Assembly: GCA_024666565.1 (NCBI GenBank)
Contig: CP088295.1
Coordinates: forward strand, 1,116,001-1,180,000
Direction: 5' to 3'
Length of the DNA stretch: 64,000 nucleotides
Origin: Svornostia abyssi
GTDB lineage: Bacteria; Actinomycetota; Thermoleophilia; Solirubrobacterales; Solirubrobacteraceae
Part shown: positions 24,984-33,843 of the stretch, piece after piece
How positions within the stretch are numbered: the first letter of the stretch is position 1
Layout of the letters: each line of letters opens with the position of its first letter
The notes under the pieces: model-generated
What the model was told of the DNA's origin: nothing
Seen by the model: the letters and a program-made list of their open reading frames with translations, nothing else
The model's database searches: none
Program-made: the position numbers and the translations under genes

Positions 24984-26579
24984 ATGACCGAGCCGAACAT
25001 CCAGGAAACCGAAGGCGTCACCGCCCCTGGCGCGGTGCGCGTCCGCCGCGCACTGCTGTCCGTCTCGGACAAGCGCGGGATCGTCGACTTCGCCAAGGGC
25101 CTGTCGGCGCTCGGCGTCGAGCTGGTCTCCACGGGCGGCACGGCGAAGGAACTCATGGACGCCGGTCTCGAGGTCCGCACCATCAGCGACCTCACGGGCT
25201 TCCCGGAGATCATGGACGGCCGGGTCAAGACGCTGCACCCCAAGCTCCACGCGGGGCTGCTCGGCGTGCGCTCCAACGAGGAGCACATCAAGACCGCCGA
25301 GGAGCACGACATCGAGTGGGTCGACCTCGTGTGCGTCAACCTCTACCCGTTCGAGCGCACGGCCGCCAGCCGGGGCGCCACCGAGGAAGAGGTCGTCGAG
25401 CAGATCGACGTCGGCGGCCCCACGATGATCCGCGCGGCGGCGAAGAACCACGCGTTCGTCGGCGTCGTCGTCAAGCCCGAGTCCTACGACGCCGTGCTCT
25501 CCGAGCTCGAGGAGTTCGAGGGCACGCTCTCGATGCCGACGCGTGAGGCGCTCGCCGCCGACGCGTTCGCGCTCACCGCTCGGTACGACACCGCGATCGC
25601 CCGCTGGTTCAGCGAGAAGCACGACGACTTCCCGCAGCTGTTCGCCCGCGCGTACGAGAAGGTCGCCGACCTGAGCTACGGCGAGAACCCGCATCAGCGC
25701 GCGGCGTACTACTCCGAGGTCGGGGCGCGCATGCACGTGCTCAGCCAGGTCGAGCAGCACCACGGCAAGCAGCTCTCCTACAACAACCTGCTGGACCTCG
25801 ACAGCGCCCGCCAGCTGATCTCGGAGTTCGAGGTCCCGGCCTGCGCGATCATCAAGCACAACAACCCGTGCGGGGTCGCGCTCGGCGCCACGCCGCTGGA
25901 GGCCTACGACAAGGCGTTCGCGGGCGACCCGCTCAGCGCGTTCGGCGGCGTCATCGCGCTGAACCGCAAGGTCGACAAGGCCACCGCGCAGAAGCTCGTC
26001 GACCAGTTCGTCGAGGTGCTCATCGCGCCGGGCTACGACGAGGACGCCATGGCGATCCTCACGGCCAAGCCGAACACGCGGATCCTCGAGGATGGCGAGC
26101 GCCGCAAGCCGCGCGTCGGCGAGCCCGCCATCCGCCAGCTCGCGGGCGGCCTCCTCGTCCAGGACCGCGACACCGGCATCGAGGACCGCACGGAGATGGA
26201 GGTCGTCACGGCCCGCCAGCCGAGCGAGCAGGAGTGGAGCGAGATGCTCTTCGCCTGGCGGGTCTGCAAGCACGTGCGGTCCAACGCGATCGTCCTGGCG
26301 AACGACCTGGCGACGATCGGCATCGGCGCCGGCCAGATGAGCCGTGTCGACAGCGTCCGGATCGCGGTGGACAAGGCCCGGATCGGCTCGCTGCAGGGCA
26401 GCGCGCTGGCCAGCGACGCCTTCTTCCCGTTCGCAGACGGCCCGGAACTCGCGATCGCCGCGGGCGTGTCGTCGATCATCCAGCCGGGTGGCAGCAAGCG
26501 CGACCGCGAGGTCGTCGAGGCAGCGGACAAGGCGGGGATCGCCATGGTCCTGACGAACCGCCGTCACTTCCGCCACTAA
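24984..26579 (+). CDS. purH: Bifunctional AICAR formyltransferase/IMP cyclohydrolase
   Basis: Last two steps of IMP synthesis, 531 aa. The N-terminal cyclohydrolase (MGS-like) domain has RRALLSVSDKRGIVDFAKG, VSTGGTAKEL and GRVKTLHPKLHAGLL. The C-terminal formyltransferase domain has YGENPHQRAAYY, AIIKHNNPCGVALG with the catalytic Lys-His pair, and SNAIVLANDLATIGIGAGQ. Start ATG 24984 follows a TATCCT box. A strong hairpin lies 14 bp after the stop. Confidence 0.97.
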   Translation: MTEPNIQETEGVTAPGAVRVRRALLSVSDKRGIVDFAKGLSALGVELVSTGGTAKELMDAGLEVRTISDLTGFPEIMDGRVKTLHPKLHAGLLGVRSNEEHIKTAEEHDIEWVDLVCVNLYPFERTAASRGATEEEVVEQIDVGGPTMIRAAAKNHAFVGVVVKPESYDAVLSELEEFEGTLSMPTREALAADAFALTARYDTAIARWFSEKHDDFPQLFARAYEKVADLSYGENPHQRAAYYSEVGARMHVLSQVEQHHGKQLSYNNLLDLDSARQLISEFEVPACAIIKHNNPCGVALGATPLEAYDKAFAGDPLSAFGGVIALNRKVDKATAQKLVDQFVEVLIAPGYDEDAMAILTAKPNTRILEDGERRKPRVGEPAIRQLAGGLLVQDRDTGIEDRTEMEVVTARQPSEQEWSEMLFAWRVCKHVRSNAIVLANDLATIGIGAGQMSRVDSVRIAVDKARIGSLQGSALASDAFFPFADGPELAIAAGVSSIIQPGGSKRDREVVEAADKAGIAMVLTNRRHFRH

Positions 26580-26592
26580 AGCGTTGAGAACG

Positions 26593-26615
26593 GCGCCCGC
26601 TTCTCAAGCGGGCGC
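26593..26615 (+). terminator. purH terminator hairpin
   Basis: GCGCCCGCTT / AAGCGGGCGC, a perfect 10-bp stem with CTC loop, between purH and the GGDEF gene. No T-run follows, as is usual in very G+C-rich actinobacteria. Confidence 0.65.
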
Positions 26616-26639
26616 TCCCATACGCCGAAGTACGGTGCG

Positions 26640-27707
26640 ATGGACGCCTCCAACGCCACTCCGCCGCCCGGGCTCGAGGCGCCAAAGCTCGCCGATATCC
26701 AGATGCTCCGGAAGATCGCGGCGCTCGGGTTCCTGCTCGGCGCGCTGCTCGACGTCGGCACGCTGGTCCTCCCCGACCCGGACACGCGCGACCACGGGCA
26801 CATGGTCGCGATCGCGGTCATCCCGCTGACGCTGGGCCTCATCCTCGTCTTCGGGCGCCGGCTCTCCGACCGGGCGATCAAGCTCATCGCCGTCACCGGG
26901 GGCATCATCACGATCAGCGCGCTGGTCGCCGTCATCCTGCCGCTCGGCGCCGCGCTGATGTTCTACTGCTGGCCCGCGATGACCGCCGGGTACTTCTGCA
27001 CGCGCCGCGAGCTCTACGCCAACCTCGGCCTCCTCGCGGTGACCTGCGGCGCCGCGCTGGCCGTCAGCCGGTCCGCGGAGATCACGGGCAGCACGTGGGG
27101 CGTGACGGTGACGATCTCCGTCGTCGTCGCGCTCGGAGTGTCCGGCCTGGTGCGCCGCAACGTTGCGCTGCTCGACCAGCTCCACGACGTCGCCACCACC
27201 GACGGCCTGACCGGCCTGCTGAACCGCCGCACGTTCGAGCCGGTCCTGGAGCGTGAGGTCGCCCGGGCGCTGCGCGCGGGCGTCCCGTTGAGCGTGGCGC
27301 TGTTCGACCTCGACCACTTCAAGCTCGTCAACGACCGCTTCGGCCACGCGGCCGGCGACGCTGCCCTGCAGCGGTTCGGCGCGCTCCTCGGGAGCGAGAC
27401 CCGCACGACGGACGTCGCGGCACGCACCGGCGGCGAGGAGTTCACCGTCCTCCTCTTCGGCACGGACGTCGAGGGCGCCCGCGCGTGGGCGGAGGGCGTC
27501 TCGGCGCTGCTCATCGCCGACACGCTGGATGAGGACATCTCCCTCTCCGCGAGCGTGGGCGTCGCGACGCTCGGCGGGCGCGTGACGACGCCCGACGAAC
27601 TCCTGCTCGCCGCCGACCGCGCCCTCTACGCGGCCAAGGCCGCCGGTCGCCGCCAGGTCATGGTCGCCGGGCCCGAGCACCAGCGCGTGCTCACCGTCGC
27701 CGCCTGA
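26640..27707 (+). CDS. Membrane diguanylate cyclase (GGDEF)
   Basis: 355 aa. Residues about 20-170 form five or six membrane helices; residues about 180-345 form the GGDEF domain that makes cyclic di-GMP from GTP. Seen: DGLTGLLNRRTFEPVL, FDLDHFKLVNDRFGHAAGD, the active-site motif GGEEF, and YAAKAAGRRQV at the end. RTTD five residues before GGEEF is a product-inhibition I-site, so the enzyme is probably feedback-regulated. It has no recognised sensory domain apart from the membrane part. Confidence 0.92.
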   Translation: MDASNATPPPGLEAPKLADIQMLRKIAALGFLLGALLDVGTLVLPDPDTRDHGHMVAIAVIPLTLGLILVFGRRLSDRAIKLIAVTGGIITISALVAVILPLGAALMFYCWPAMTAGYFCTRRELYANLGLLAVTCGAALAVSRSAEITGSTWGVTVTISVVVALGVSGLVRRNVALLDQLHDVATTDGLTGLLNRRTFEPVLEREVARALRAGVPLSVALFDLDHFKLVNDRFGHAAGDAALQRFGALLGSETRTTDVAARTGGEEFTVLLFGTDVEGARAWAEGVSALLIADTLDEDISLSASVGVATLGGRVTTPDELLLAADRALYAAKAAGRRQVMVAGPEHQRVLTVAA

Positions 27708-27780
27708 CCACACCATTCGGTGTGGGTGTCCGCACCGCCCGTCGGCCGCGTCCTGGCTGCTGTTCGGCCACACTGCACGG

Positions 27781-28447
27781 GTGATCAAGGTCCTCATCGC
27801 TGACGACCAGGTCCTCCTCCGCGGCGGATTGCGCGCGATGCTGGAGGCCGAGGGGGACATCGAGGTCGTGGCCGAAGCGGGCGACGGCGCGGAGGCCGTC
27901 GACGAGGCGCTGCGCACCCACCCGGACGTCGTGCTCATGGATGTGCGCATGCCGAAGCTCGACGGGATCGAGGCGACCCGCCGCCTGCTGGTCGCCGGAT
28001 CGCGCGCCCGCGTGCTTGTCATCACGACGTTCGATCTCGACGAGTACGTCTTCCAGGCGCTGCGCGCCGGAGCCGGCGGCTTTCTCCTGAAGGCGGCGCC
28101 GCCCGGCACGCTGGTGCAGGCCGTCCGCACCGTGGCCGACGGGGGAGTCGTTGCTCGACCCGTCGGTGACGCGCCGCCTCGTCGAGCACTTCCTGGCCCG
28201 GCCCGAGCCCGACGAGGAGACCCAGCGCCGCCTCGACGACCTCACCGAGCGCGAACGCGAGGTGCTCGTGCTGCTCGCCCGCGGCATGTCGAACGACGAG
28301 ATGGGCGAGCAGCTGTTCCTCAGTCCCGCGACGGTGAAGTCGCACGTCACGCGGATCCTCGGCAAGCTCGGTGTGCGCAGCCGCGTGCAGGCGGTGGTCC
28401 TCGCCTACGAGACGGGTCTCGTCCGGCCCGGTGACGCCTCGGCATGA
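27781..28447 (+). CDS. NarL/FixJ-type response regulator, frameshifted
   Basis: Two-component output protein for the kinase that follows. Receiver: KVLIADDQVLLRGGLRAML, phosphoacceptor Asp in VVLMDVRMPKLDGIEATR, ITTFDLDEYVF and conserved Lys in GFLLKAAPPGTL. The LuxR-type HTH (LTEREREVLVLLARGMSNDE, then LFLSPATVKSHVTRILGKL) is in another frame. G5 at 28141-28145 should be G4: removing one base restores the usual VADGESLLDPSVTRRL linker and a protein of about 221 aa. The stop overlaps the kinase start (ATGA). Confidence 0.85.
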
Positions 28448-30705
28448 CCGGGGCGCTGCGGCGGCTCGGCCTCTCCCCCGCCGACGCAGCGATCACCCTG
28501 GCGATCGTCGCGTGGGCGGTCGCGGAGGCGGCGACGCTCGACAACGCGACGCCGATCGGCTGGCGCCTGGCGTTCGCCGTCGTGTTCACGGTGGCGATGG
28601 CGAGCCGGATCCGCTGGCCCGGCGCGGCGCTGGCCGTGGCGCTCACCGCGTTCGTCGTCGACCTCGTCTTCGACGTGCTCCCGATCCAGGCGGTCACGCC
28701 GATCCAGCTGCTCCCGCTGGCGACGTACGCGCTCGCGTCCGTCGGGGAAGACCGGCGGTTCGCGGGCTTCGCGGCGGTCGCCGCGGTCATCATGCCGCCG
28801 CTGCTGTTCGCCCCGATGGCGCGCGACGCGCCGGTCACGACCCGCGACATCGTCAGTCTGCTCGTCGTCCAGATCGTCGCCGCGGGCGCCGGCTGGTCGG
28901 TGCGCCGCCGCCGCGAGGAGGCCGACCGGCAGGCCGAGAGCCTGCTGGCGGCGGGCCTGGAGGGCGACGACCTCGTCCGCGAGGGCGTGGAGGAGGAGCG
29001 CGCCCGGATCGCCCGCGAGCTGCGCGCGATCGTGGCCCGCAGCCTGTCGGCGATGGACGAGCGGCTGCGGGGGATGGAGACGGCGAGCCGCGACGGCCTC
29101 GCCGTCATCGCGGTGGACCTCCAGACGCGTGCTGCCGGGGTCATGGCCGAGCTGCAGCGTCTGCTCGGCGTGCTGCCCGACCGCGCGCCCGGCGTCTCGG
29201 TGCCCGCCTCGGCCGACGCGTCGGCCGCGGCCGCCCGCGGCCGGGGATGGCGGGTGGCGCTCACGGGCAGCGGCACCGCGGACGACGCGTCGACGGGCGC
29301 CGTCCTGGCGGCGGGGCGCCTGGTCGACGAGGTGCTCGCCGGCGACCCACCGCCCGGCGCCGCACCGGCGACCGTCCGCGCGGACATTCGCGGCGACGGC
29401 GTCCGGCTGCGGATCTCGGGCCGGGGCACCGCCCCGCGGAGCCTGGAGGATCCGGCGGTGCGCAGTTCGATCCGCGAGCGCGTGCGGCTGCACGGCGGCC
29501 GGGCGAGACTCAACCGGTGGCGCCACGGGTGGAGCGTGGAGGTCACCCTGCCGGGAGCCGGTGTCCTGCGTGAGCGCTGGCGTGCCCATGCGCTCGGCGA
29601 CGTCGTCGTGGTCGGCACCGCGTGCCTCGTCGTCGCCGACGACGCGCGCGCGGCCGGCGGTGCCGGGCCACTCACCACGGCTGCGCTCGGGCTCCTGCTC
29701 CTCGTGATGCCGCTCGCGCTGCGTCGGCGCGCGCCGCTGGCCGCCGTGCTCGTGATCGCCGCGGGGCTGCTCGCGCTGCAGCTCGGCGGGGTGCTGCCGA
29801 GCCTCACCCGGACACCGATGATCCCGGCGCTGCTGGGCGCGGGCACCGCCGCGATGCACATCGCCGACACGCGCGTGGCGTTCGCTGCCGCCGCGGCGGT
29901 GACGGCGTCGGCGATCGCGGTGAACCTCATGCAGCTGCCGCCCGGATCGCCGATGACGGACACGCCGATCATTCTCTTCATGGTCGTGATGGCGTGCGCG
30001 TTCGGGCGGGTCGCCCGCAGCAGCATGGAACGGGTGCAGGACGCGCGCGCGGGCGAGGACGCCCTGACGGCGGAGCACTGGCGGCGCCTGCAGCGCGCGG
30101 TCGATCACGAGCGCCGGGCGGTGGCGCGCGACCTGCACGACGTGGTGGCGCACGGCGTGTCCCTCGTCGGCGTGCTGGCGGGCGGCGCGGCCACCCAGGC
30201 GGGCAGGGATCCGGCGCGCGCCCGGGCCTCACTGCGCTCGGCGCGTCGCGCGGTCGCGCAGGCGCGGGCCGAGGTGGAGCGGCTGACGGCGGCGCTCGGC
30301 GACGACGCATCGGCGGCGGAGGCCGTGACGACGCTCGATGACGTCCGGGCCCTCGTCGCCGCGGCGCGCGGCGGCGGGCAGGCCGTGGACTATCGCGTGG
30401 AGGTCCGTCACGCCGCACGGGTCCCGGCGGGCGTCGCGACCTCGGCGTACCGGATCGTGCAGGAGGCGCTGACCAACGCGCGCAAGCACGCGCCGGGCGC
30501 CGAGACGACGGTGCGTCTCGCCGAGCGCGACAACGCGCTGCTCGTGGAGATCCGCAACGGCGCGGCGCCCGTGGCGGAGGCCGACGGCACCCGGCGCGGG
30601 ATCGCGGGGATGCGCGAGCGCGCACGGCTCCTCGGGGGCGATCTGTGCGCCGCCCCCGAGCCTGACGGCGGGTTCGCGGTCAGGGCGCGGCTGCCGGTCG
30701 GCTGA
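28444..30705 (+). CDS. Tandem sensor histidine kinase with degenerate first half
   Basis: 753 aa in two similar halves, each with membrane helices, a HisKA_3-like helix pair and an ATPase-like domain. Second half: helices about 390-520, phosphoacceptor His565 in ARDLHDVVAHGVSLV, N-box Asn in QEALTNARKHAPG and RRGIAGMRERARLLGG; it looks active. First half: EEERARIARELRAIVARSLS (residues 183-202) has Arg194 where His is expected and Ala for the following Asp, and its ATPase-like part (RLVDEVLAG) lacks the Asn. The two-component partner is the regulator directly upstream (ATGA overlap). Confidence 0.88.
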   Translation: MTGALRRLGLSPADAAITLAIVAWAVAEAATLDNATPIGWRLAFAVVFTVAMASRIRWPGAALAVALTAFVVDLVFDVLPIQAVTPIQLLPLATYALASVGEDRRFAGFAAVAAVIMPPLLFAPMARDAPVTTRDIVSLLVVQIVAAGAGWSVRRRREEADRQAESLLAAGLEGDDLVREGVEEERARIARELRAIVARSLSAMDERLRGMETASRDGLAVIAVDLQTRAAGVMAELQRLLGVLPDRAPGVSVPASADASAAAARGRGWRVALTGSGTADDASTGAVLAAGRLVDEVLAGDPPPGAAPATVRADIRGDGVRLRISGRGTAPRSLEDPAVRSSIRERVRLHGGRARLNRWRHGWSVEVTLPGAGVLRERWRAHALGDVVVVGTACLVVADDARAAGGAGPLTTAALGLLLLVMPLALRRRAPLAAVLVIAAGLLALQLGGVLPSLTRTPMIPALLGAGTAAMHIADTRVAFAAAAAVTASAIAVNLMQLPPGSPMTDTPIILFMVVMACAFGRVARSSMERVQDARAGEDALTAEHWRRLQRAVDHERRAVARDLHDVVAHGVSLVGVLAGGAATQAGRDPARARASLRSARRAVAQARAEVERLTAALGDDASAAEAVTTLDDVRALVAAARGGGQAVDYRVEVRHAARVPAGVATSAYRIVQEALTNARKHAPGAETTVRLAERDNALLVEIRNGAAPVAEADGTRRGIAGMRERARLLGGDLCAAPEPDGGFAVRARLPVG

Positions 30706-31354
30706 CCGCCCCCTCCGCCAAGGCCCCGTCCCGGGGCGGCCAGAGCTGCCGCGCTGCCAGCGCGTTCGCGGTGACGAGGAGCAGCGCCCCGCCGACCATC
30801 ACGGTGGGGGTGAAGGTCGCATACCCGACCACCCAGCTTGCGATCACGAGCACCGGCGTCGCGACTGGCACCACGCGGGCCCGCCAGAGCGCGATCGCGA
30901 TGAGCGACGTTCCGAGCAGCAACCCGAGGCCGCCCGCGACGCCCAGCACGGCGGAGAGCACCAGGTCGCCGGCGGCCTCGGACACGCGCACGCTCGTCTC
31001 GCGCGGCAGCTCCTGGGCGAGTGCGAGGTCGTACGCATCGGTGATCAGGAGGCCCGGCAGGATCGTCATCCCGAGCACCGTCACCACGGTGCCGACCCGC
31101 AGCCACCAGTCACGGCGTCCGGCGAGCAGTCCCGCGCACGCCAGGGCGCCCGCCGCCAGCAGCGCGTACGCGAACGCGAGGGTGATGGCTGCCGCCTGGG
31201 CGCGGCCGGGCTGGGCCGCGAGCGCATCGTGATAGGCGCGCGTGGCGTTCTCGCTCTCCCAGGGGGTGAGCGCCATACCGGCGGCGAACAGGATCGCTCC
31301 GGCGAGAGGAAGCGCTGCGGCAGGACGCCGCAGCGGGGAGGTGAGTGCAGTCAT
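30680..31354 (-). CDS. Multi-pass membrane protein (DUF4386-like)
   Basis: 224-aa integral membrane protein with about six hydrophobic helices (LPLAGAILFAAGMAL, ITLAFAYALLAAGALACAG, VGTVVTVLGMTILPGLLI and others). It resembles DUF4386 proteins loosely. ATG 31354 is chosen because a TACGTT box lies 6 nt upstream and the additional upstream residues are not membrane-like. It overlaps the kinase gene tail to tail by 26 bp. Function unknown. Confidence 0.6.
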   Translation of the reverse strand: MTALTSPLRRPAAALPLAGAILFAAGMALTPWESENATRAYHDALAAQPGRAQAAAITLAFAYALLAAGALACAGLLAGRRDWWLRVGTVVTVLGMTILPGLLITDAYDLALAQELPRETSVRVSEAAGDLVLSAVLGVAGGLGLLLGTSLIAIALWRARVVPVATPVLVIASWVVGYATFTPTVMVGGALLLVTANALAARQLWPPRDGALAEGAVSRPAAAP

Positions 31355-31360
31355 CCGCCG

Positions 31361-31366
31361 AACGTA
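31361..31366 (-). promoter_or_regulatory. -10 box of the DUF4386-like gene
   Basis: On the minus strand TACGTT ends 6 nt before ATG 31354. Confidence 0.45.
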
Positions 31367-31517
31367 GGTCTGTGGGAGTGCTGCGACATCGGCGTGCCGG
31401 TGCACCGTGCCACCCCCGATGGTGCCGCTCACAAGCCGGACTGGCGTAGTTGTCGGCAGTCTGCGGGAGACTTGGCACGTTCGACGTTCCCTTGTGTACT
31501 ACGGAGGAAGATCTGTC

Positions 31518-32027
31518 ATGAACGCCACCGCCTCGCCCGAATCCGCCTTCGGCGGCGCCCCGGGCGGCGGCCCCCCGGTCATCCGCAGCATCGGTTCCTG
31601 CATCGGATGGCTGATCCTGAGCTTCGGCCTGTGGGGCTTCGCCTGGATCTACAACACGCTGACGGAGATCGGCAACGCGACGGGCAAGGACACGCAGGCC
31701 ACGCTGAAGACCGTCCTGTATCTCATCCCGATCGTGAATCTGTTCGTCCTCTACTTCACGTGGAAGGACGTCTCGGAGTTCGCCGAGAGCACGGGTGAGG
31801 GCGGGTTCAGCCCGATCCTCTACATCATCCTGTCGTTCATCCCGATCGTGAACATCTTCATCCTCATCAGCGTGCAGAACAAGCTGAACGCGACGTGGAT
31901 GCGGGCCACGAACGGCACGGCGCAGAAGGCCGACCTCGGGACCCTCGGGCTGGTGACCGTCGTCATCGGCGCGCTCTTCTGGGTCTTCTACATCGGCATC
32001 ATCGTCATCGCGGGCGCGGTCAGCTAG
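31518..32027 (+). CDS. DUF4234 membrane protein
   Basis: 169-aa membrane protein with a Gly/Pro-rich N-terminus and about four hydrophobic helices. IGWLILSFGLWGFAWIYNTL is the DUF4234 signature, followed by two near-copies of a YLIPIVNLFVLY / SFIPIVNIFILI helix. GGAGGAAG lies 8 nt before the ATG, one of the few strong ribosome binding sites in the window. The RidA gene follows after 4 bp. Confidence 0.82.
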   Translation: MNATASPESAFGGAPGGGPPVIRSIGSCIGWLILSFGLWGFAWIYNTLTEIGNATGKDTQATLKTVLYLIPIVNLFVLYFTWKDVSEFAESTGEGGFSPILYIILSFIPIVNIFILISVQNKLNATWMRATNGTAQKADLGTLGLVTVVIGALFWVFYIGIIVIAGAVS

Positions 32028-32031
32028 CACG

Positions 32032-32424
32032 ATGGCCATCGTGCGGCACCGCTCCGGTTCGCCGTGGGAGGTGCCGTACGGCTACTGCCGTGCCGTGCGA
32101 TGCGGCGACCTCGTGGAGGTCGCGGGCACCGTCGCGGTGGATGCGGACGGCGCCGTGGTGGCGCCGGGCGACCCGGGCGAGCAGACCCGGGTCGCACTCG
32201 CGCGGATCGCGACCGCGCTGCAGACGGCGGGCGCGCGGCTCGATCAGGTCGTGCGCACGCGCCTCTACGTGGTGGACATCGCGGCGCATGCCGACGCCGT
32301 CGGGCGCGCGCACGGCGAGGTGTTCGCCGAGGCGCCCCCGGTCACCACGATGGTGCAGGTCGCCGCGCTCATCGACCCGGCCTTCCTGGTCGAGATCGAG
32401 GCCAGCGCCTACGTCACGGGATGA
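32032..32424 (+). CDS. RidA/YjgF-family protein
   Basis: 130-aa trimeric-type RidA (L-PSP) domain, which deaminates reactive enamine/imine intermediates. Conserved VEVAGTVAVDADG, the active-site Arg in VVRTRLYVVDI, and VEIEASAYV at the end. It follows the DUF4234 gene closely and meets the oppositely oriented second RidA gene with an 11-bp overlap. The two paralogues share little identity, so it is probably not a recent tandem duplication. Confidence 0.88.
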   Translation: MAIVRHRSGSPWEVPYGYCRAVRCGDLVEVAGTVAVDADGAVVAPGDPGEQTRVALARIATALQTAGARLDQVVRTRLYVVDIAAHADAVGRAHGEVFAEAPPVTTMVQVAALIDPAFLVEIEASAYVTG

Positions 32425-32812
32425 CGACGAGGTCCACCTCGACCAGCGCGCCCACCGCCAGCGCGGTCACGCCCACGCAGGTGCGGCTCGGCAGGCGCTC
32501 GGGGAACCACGTCGCGTACGCGGCGTTGAACTCCGCGTAGTCGCGCGCGAACTCCGTGAGGTAGGCGCGGGCCTGGACGGTCCGGTCCAGCGTCGTGCCG
32601 CAGAGACGCACGACGGCGTCGAGGTTGCGCATGACTTGGTGCGTCTGCTCGGTGATGCCGCCCGGCACGAGCTCGTTCGTCGCGGGGTCGATGGGCATCT
32701 GGCCGGTGACGTGCAACGTGCCGTCGCACAGCGTGGCCTGCGAGAACGGGGCGACCGCGGCGGGCACGCCGTCGTCGGGGCCGAAGACGTAGCTGACGAT
32801 CTCGCTGCTCAT
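32414..32812 (-). CDS. RidA/YjgF-family protein, second copy
   Basis: 132 aa, with PFSQATLCDGTLHVTGQMPI, NLDAVVRLCGTTLDRTVQAR, and VGVTALAVGALVEVDLV. This is the more canonical RidA pattern with the PxSQA N-terminal strand; however QARAYLTEF holds the Arg equivalent. It is the last gene of an operon with the acetamidase (ATGA overlap 32809-32812) and the methyltransferase-like gene, suggesting detoxification of an imine formed in that pathway. Confidence 0.88.
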   Translation of the reverse strand: MSSEIVSYVFGPDDGVPAAVAPFSQATLCDGTLHVTGQMPIDPATNELVPGGITEQTHQVMRNLDAVVRLCGTTLDRTVQARAYLTEFARDYAEFNAAYATWFPERLPSRTCVGVTALAVGALVEVDLVVIP

Positions 32813-33843
32813 GACCGCGGCAGGAAGATCCGCTTCTCGATGCACGCGTGGACGCCCTGCCGTCCGTCGACGACCTGCGTGATCGTGAAGTCCGCGGCGA
32901 TCGACATGAGCGAGTACGCGTCGTCGCGCGAGAGGCCCCAGCCGCGCTGGAGCAGCGCGAGCATCCGCCGGGACGCCTGTCCCATCGCCTCGTCGAGGTC
33001 GTCGCCGAACCCATGGACCAGCTGATGCGTGGGGGTGTCGAGCGTGGGCACGTCGAACACGCTGTCGCGCAGGACGCTGATGCGCAGCAGCCCGTTCAGC
33101 GACGACTCGAGCGCGGTGCCGGAGACCTCGCCGTCTCCCTGGGAGACGTGCGGGTCGCCGACTGACAGCAGCGCGCCGGGGACCTGCACCGGGTAGTGCA
33201 TCGCGCCACCCGCGCCGATCCGCCAGTTGTCGATGTTGCCGCCGTGGTCGCCGGGCGGGATCGAGGAGTGGCGGCCCGGTGCGGCGGGGGCGACGCCCAT
33301 CGTGCCGAAGTGCGGGCGCATGGGGACGACCACGCCGGGCAGCGCGGGCTGGCGGGCCGCGGGATCGGGCGGGGTGATGATCCCCGGCCCGTCGCTGTCG
33401 TACAGCCGCGTCGTCGTCCAGTCGAAGGCGAAGTGCGCCCGCGCGGTCCGGCTCTGCTCGTCCAGCGCGTAGACCGTGACGCGCTCCTTGCCGACGTCGT
33501 CGTACAGGTGGCCCCAGTTCGCGGCGAGGTTCGTGCCCCACGGCAGCCGCGGGCGGGCCTGCAGGATCTCGACGCGCAGGACGTCGCCGGGGCGGGCGCC
33601 CGCGACCGCGATCGGGCCGGTGAGCAGGTGGGGGCCCGGGCCGCGGTCCTGCACGCGGTCGAAGATCGCCCGGATGCCGTCGTCCATGAGCAGGTCCGGG
33701 GCGTCACCGGCCTGGTGGGTGACCGCCTCGATCTCGACGATGTCGCCGGACTCGATCGTGAGCGCCGGCGACAGGGTGTTGTCGAAGTGACCCCAGTGGA
33801 CCGTCTCCGGGGTGGCGGGGAGGTGGTGCAGACGCCCCGTCAC
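32809..33843 (-). CDS. Acetamidase/formamidase family protein
   Basis: 344-aa FmdA/AmdA-type amidohydrolase releasing ammonia from short amides. Diagnostic sequences: HWGHFDNTLSPALTIESGD, GTNLAANWGHLYDD, GDHGGNIDNWRIGAGGAMHYPV and GDPHVSQGDGEVSGTALE with metal-ligand His/Asp/Glu residues. GTG 33843 overlaps the stop of the upstream gene. It is the middle gene of a three-gene overlapping operon. True substrate unknown. Confidence 0.9.
   Translation of the reverse strand: MTGRLHHLPATPETVHWGHFDNTLSPALTIESGDIVEIEAVTHQAGDAPDLLMDDGIRAIFDRVQDRGPGPHLLTGPIAVAGARPGDVLRVEILQARPRLPWGTNLAANWGHLYDDVGKERVTVYALDEQSRTARAHFAFDWTTTRLYDSDGPGIITPPDPAARQPALPGVVVPMRPHFGTMGVAPAAPGRHSSIPPGDHGGNIDNWRIGAGGAMHYPVQVPGALLSVGDPHVSQGDGEVSGTALESSLNGLLRISVLRDSVFDVPTLDTPTHQLVHGFGDDLDEAMGQASRRMLALLQRGWGLSRDDAYSLMSIAADFTITQVVDGRQGVHACIEKRIFLPRS

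Noticed and set aside
31472-31500. Promoter TTGGCA-17 bp-TGTACT before the DUF4234 gene
   Set aside because: The implied transcription start would fall inside the strong ribosome binding site at 31503-31510, so the match is probably chance.
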